Shown here: in pieces, positions 61,466 to 64,000 of the stretch
How the letters are laid out: each line of letters starts with the position of its first letter
Numbering within the stretch: position 1 is the first letter of the stretch
NCBI RefSeq assembly: GCF_006439355.1
Contig: NZ_VFTG01000022.1
Span: 1 to 64,000 of the forward strand
DNA length: 64,000 nucleotides
Direction of reading: 5' to 3'
From: Mesorhizobium sp. B4-1-3
GTDB lineage: Bacteria; Pseudomonadota; Alphaproteobacteria; Rhizobiales; Rhizobiaceae
Notes under the pieces: model-generated
Seen by the model: only the letters and a program-made list of their open reading frames with translations
Database searches by the model: none
What the model was told of the DNA's origin: nothing
Program-made: the position numbers and the translations under genes

Positions 61466-62977
61466 TCAGGATGCGATCGCGTCGGGGGTTTTCTTGTCGG
61501 GGAGCGCCGCGGCCAGGATCGCCTTTTCGGCAAACTGGTCGCGCGCGAGCTCGGCGTTGATGCGCCCGCCGCACATCACCAGGATGCGGTCGCAAATGCC
61601 CATCACTTCCGGCAGCTCGGAGGAGACGACGACAATCGCCATGCCCTCCTCGGCCAGTCGGTAGAGCAGCTCGTAGATCTCCGATTTGGCGCCGACATCG
61701 ATGCCGCGCGTCGGCTCGTCGACGATGAGCACGCAGATGTTCTGCTCCGACAGCCAGCGGCCGAGGATGACCTTCTGCTGGTTGCCGCCCGAGAGATTGA
61801 CGATGTCCTGCTTGCGCGACGGCGTGCGCACCTTGAGCTTCTTGATGAAGGTTTCGGCTGTCGCGATCTCGCTGGTCCGGCTAAGCATACCGAAGCGCGT
61901 GTGATGGCGCCTGGACGAGATGTTGATGTTCTCTTCGATCGAGCGGCCCTGGATGATGCCGTCATGCTTGCGGTCTTCGGAACAGAGCACGACGCCGGCC
62001 CTGATCGCGTCATGCGGGCTTGCGGCGGCAACCGCCTTGCCGTCGACCGTGATCGTGCCGCCCGAACGCGGGTCGGCGCCGAAGACCAGCCGCATCAGCT
62101 CCGAGCGTCCGGCACCGATGAGGCCGAAGAAGCCGACAATCTCGCCGGCGCGGGCTTCGAAGCTTGCCGGCGTGCGCAGCCTGGCGCCGCTTAGATTGTC
62201 GACCTTGAGGCGAACCTCTCCCGCCTTGCGCGGACGAAAACCCCAGATGTCGGAAATCTCGCGGCCGACCATTTCGGCCACGACCTGATCGCGCGTGACA
62301 TCTTTCAATGATTGATGATGCGCGGCGAGCTTGCCGTCGCGCAGCACCGTCAGGCTGTCGCAGAGCCGGAACACCTCGTCGAGGCGGTGCGAGACATAGA
62401 GGATGACCTTGCCCTCGCCGCGCAGCCGGTCGATCAGCTTAAACAGTATCTCGCTTTCGCGGGACGACAGCGATGAGGTTGGCTCGTCGAGCGCGATGAC
62501 GCGCGCATCGAGCATCACCGCCTTGGCGATCTCGACCATCTGGCGTTCGCCGATCGAAAGCGTCTTGACCTTGCGGCGCATGTCGATGTCGATGCCGGCC
62601 GATTTCAGCTTGGCGCCGACATCGTCGAGCATGCGGCGGCGGGCGATGACGCCGGCGCTTGCCGGAAAGCGTCCGAGGCTGAGATTCTCGGCGACGCTCA
62701 GCTCGGGGACCAGCTGCAATTCCTGGTGGATGACGATGACTCCATTGTCGAAGGCGTCCCGGGTCGAGGCGTAGACCTGGATCTTGCCGTCGATGCTTAT
62801 CTCGCCGGCATCGGCATGCTGGTCGCCGGACAGGATCTTGATGAGGGTCGATTTGCCGGCGCCGTTCTCGCCCATCAATCCGTGCACCGCGCCTTTTTCG
62901 ACGCCGAACGACACATCCGACAAGGCTTTGACGCCCGGATAGGTCTTGGTGATGTTGGAGAATTCGAGAAAGGACAC
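61466..62977 (-). CDS. araG: L-arabinose-type ABC transporter ATPase (double ATPase)
   Basis: About 503 residues with two ABC domains, as in AraG/RbsA. Domain 1 has Walker A GENGAGKSTLIK, signature TLSIGERQMVEIAKAVML and Walker B IALDEPTSSLSS. Domain 2 has the usual degenerate Walker A (GLIGAGRSEL), signature LSGGNQQKVILGRWL and Walker B LIVDEPTRGIDVG. The start at the GTG at 62977 has AAGGA ten bases upstream and gives the family-typical beginning (SFLEFSNITKTYPGVKAL); an ATG at 63001 is an alternative without a site. Separated from araF by a strong hairpin. Confidence 0.9.
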   Translation of the reverse strand: MSFLEFSNITKTYPGVKALSDVSFGVEKGAVHGLMGENGAGKSTLIKILSGDQHADAGEISIDGKIQVYASTRDAFDNGVIVIHQELQLVPELSVAENLSLGRFPASAGVIARRRMLDDVGAKLKSAGIDIDMRRKVKTLSIGERQMVEIAKAVMLDARVIALDEPTSSLSSRESEILFKLIDRLRGEGKVILYVSHRLDEVFRLCDSLTVLRDGKLAAHHQSLKDVTRDQVVAEMVGREISDIWGFRPRKAGEVRLKVDNLSGARLRTPASFEARAGEIVGFFGLIGAGRSELMRLVFGADPRSGGTITVDGKAVAAASPHDAIRAGVVLCSEDRKHDGIIQGRSIEENINISSRRHHTRFGMLSRTSEIATAETFIKKLKVRTPSRKQDIVNLSGGNQQKVILGRWLSEQNICVLIVDEPTRGIDVGAKSEIYELLYRLAEEGMAIVVVSSELPEVMGICDRILVMCGGRINAELARDQFAEKAILAAALPDKKTPDAIAS

Positions 62978-63004
62978 TGGGCTTCGATCCTTCTTGAGCA
63001 TGCC

Positions 63005-63037
63005 AAACAGGCGGCGGCATCAAGCCGCCGCCCGTTT
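63005..63037 (-). terminator. Strong stem-loop between araF and araG
   Basis: A 9-bp perfect GC stem (63010-63018 with 63024-63032), extended past one mismatch by AAAC/GTTT, with a five-base loop. There is no T-tract, and the operon continues, so it probably stabilises the araF message or sets the araF to araG ratio rather than stopping transcription. Confidence 0.75.
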
Positions 63038-63049
63038 GTGCAGGGAGGA

Positions 63050-64000
63050 CTATTCGATGCCGAGGTCCTTGCGCACCTTCTGGTAATCGTCGCGCTTGGC
63101 CAGCGCGCCGGAGGTCAGCGTGAGCTTCGCCGGCTCCTTGTTGTTGGCGATCCAGTCATACATGTTGAGCGCCGTCTCGTAGCCGTGGCGCTTGGGCGAG
63201 ATGATCACCGTGCCGACGAAGCCGGTGGCGGCGGGCTTCTTGAACTCGTTGATCGCCGATTCCGCGCCGCCGATGCCGACGCCGATCATGCCGTCCGCCG
63301 GAATGCCGACGCTTTCGGAAGCGCGCACGGCGCCGAGCACCGCCTCGTCATTGAGGCCGAAGGCAATCCACTTCTTGATATCGGCATGGGCGTTGAGCAC
63401 CACGGTCGCGGCATTGAGCGCGGCTTCCGTGTCGGTCTTGGCCTGCGGCGCGTCGAAGATGTTTTCGGCCTTGAAGCCGGCGGCCTTCAGCACCGAGATC
63501 GCGCCTTCAACACGATCGACGGCGGTCGGCAGCTGGTCATACGAAACGCGGATCGCGCCGACCTCGTCCATCTTCCAGCCGCGCGCCTTCATTTCGTCGA
63601 CGATGGCCTGACCCACGGCCTCGCCGATCTTGGTGGCGGAGATGCCCATATGCGGCACATCCTCCAGCGGCTTACCGTCGGCACCGACGAGGCGGTCATC
63701 GACCGTCATCAGCTTGAGATTGTTGGCGGCCGCCTTGGCGACGATGCCGGGACCGAGCTTCACGTCCGGCGTGCAGACGACGAAGCCTTGCGCTCCTTGA
63801 GCGCCCAGATTGTCGATCGCCGACATCAGCTTCTCGCCGTCCTCGGCGCCGATCTTGACGAGAGTGAAACCCTTTTCCTTGGCGGCCTGGTCGGCGAACT
63901 TCCATTCGTCCTGGAACCAAGGCTCCTCCGGCTGTTTGACGATGAAGCCGATCTTGGTGTCCTGAGCGTAGGCCGACGCGATCGGGGTGACCGACAAGAC
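63050..64000 (-). CDS. araF: L-arabinose-type ABC transporter substrate-binding protein (start outside window)
   Basis: The gene runs off the right edge; the visible part is about 316 codons plus stop, starting within the end of the signal peptide (SAYAQ). The mature sequence closely follows AraF: IGFIVKQPEEPWFQDEWKFA, then GFVVCTPDVKLGPGIVAKAA, VDDRLVGADGKPLEDVPHMG, IAFGLNDEAVLGAVRASESV and GVGIGGAESAINEF. It captures L-arabinose (or a close pentose or galactose) in the periplasm for araGH. The operon promoter lies beyond the window. Confidence 0.9.
   Translation of the reverse strand, partial: VLSVTPIASAYAQDTKIGFIVKQPEEPWFQDEWKFADQAAKEKGFTLVKIGAEDGEKLMSAIDNLGAQGAQGFVVCTPDVKLGPGIVAKAAANNLKLMTVDDRLVGADGKPLEDVPHMGISATKIGEAVGQAIVDEMKARGWKMDEVGAIRVSYDQLPTAVDRVEGAISVLKAAGFKAENIFDAPQAKTDTEAALNAATVVLNAHADIKKWIAFGLNDEAVLGAVRASESVGIPADGMIGVGIGGAESAINEFKKPAATGFVGTVIISPKRHGYETALNMYDWIANNKEPAKLTLTSGALAKRDDYQKVRKDLGIE

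Noticed and set aside
1..64000. tRNA genes, CRISPR arrays, intact insertion sequences and phage genes
   Set aside because: I looked for T-loop motifs, regularly spaced repeats, transposase and integrase sequences and found none that held up.

Overview
The window is GC-rich DNA from an alphaproteobacterium of the Rhizobiales, most likely Mesorhizobium or a close Phyllobacteriaceae relative. The evidence is a set of lineage-typical families (BA14K, DUF982, DUF1236, DUF4396, an HWE histidine kinase, an Omp25/31-like barrel), GGAAC-N16/17-CGTT promoters of the rhizobial general stress sigma factor EcfG, and remnants of DUF6499/DUF2285 and DUF736 genes common on rhizobial integrative elements. No tRNA, rRNA, CRISPR array or intact insertion sequence was seen.

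Layout. 0-5 kb: the end of an HtrA/DegP protease, a bifunctional c-di-GMP protein (HAMP-PAS-GGDEF-EAL), an NTF2-like protein and a helix-hairpin-helix protein. 5-17 kb: a periplasmic sugar-oxidation block with two membrane PQQ dehydrogenases around a three-subunit flavoprotein/cytochrome c gluconate-type dehydrogenase, plus DUF4396 and BA14K genes. 19-25 kb: a Crp/Fnr regulator divergent from a branched-chain-amino-acid-type ABC transporter whose second permease is fused to an ATPase. 25-34 kb: small stress-type genes, a duplicated zinc-ribbon module with a conserved double hairpin, an ECF sigma/anti-sigma pair and three copies of a dispersed intergenic repeat. 34-37 kb: a CPA1 antiporter and an outer-membrane barrel. 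38-44 kb: an amino-acid ABC transporter with a broken RidA gene, a LysR regulator, a binding protein and a class V aminotransferase, flanked by two copies of one gene relic. 44-51 kb: an ABC exporter, a broken SDR, hypothetical genes and integrative-element debris. 51-54.6 kb: a KaiC-like ATPase, HWE kinase and response regulator operon behind a good EcfG promoter. 54.8-64 kb: a leftward L-arabinose-type locus (araF, araG, araH, SDR dehydrogenase, a second sugar transporter without its ATPase, aldose 1-epimerase, SMP-30 lactonase).

How the genes work together. The sugar-oxidation block would oxidise aldoses such as glucose in the periplasm and pass electrons to quinone and cytochrome c. The arabinose-type locus would import pentose, interconvert anomers, oxidise to the lactone and hydrolyse it, the opening steps of a non-phosphorylative pathway. 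The KaiC operon, PRC-barrel, BA14K and several small genes look like part of the general stress regulon.

Many well-conserved genes carry single-base frameshifts (response regulator, RidA twice, SDR, DUF6499/DUF2285, DUF736, SMP-30). Some may be true decay in accessory DNA; others could be sequencing indels. The most novel-looking items are the duplicated zinc-ribbon/double-hairpin module and the three-copy dispersed repeat.
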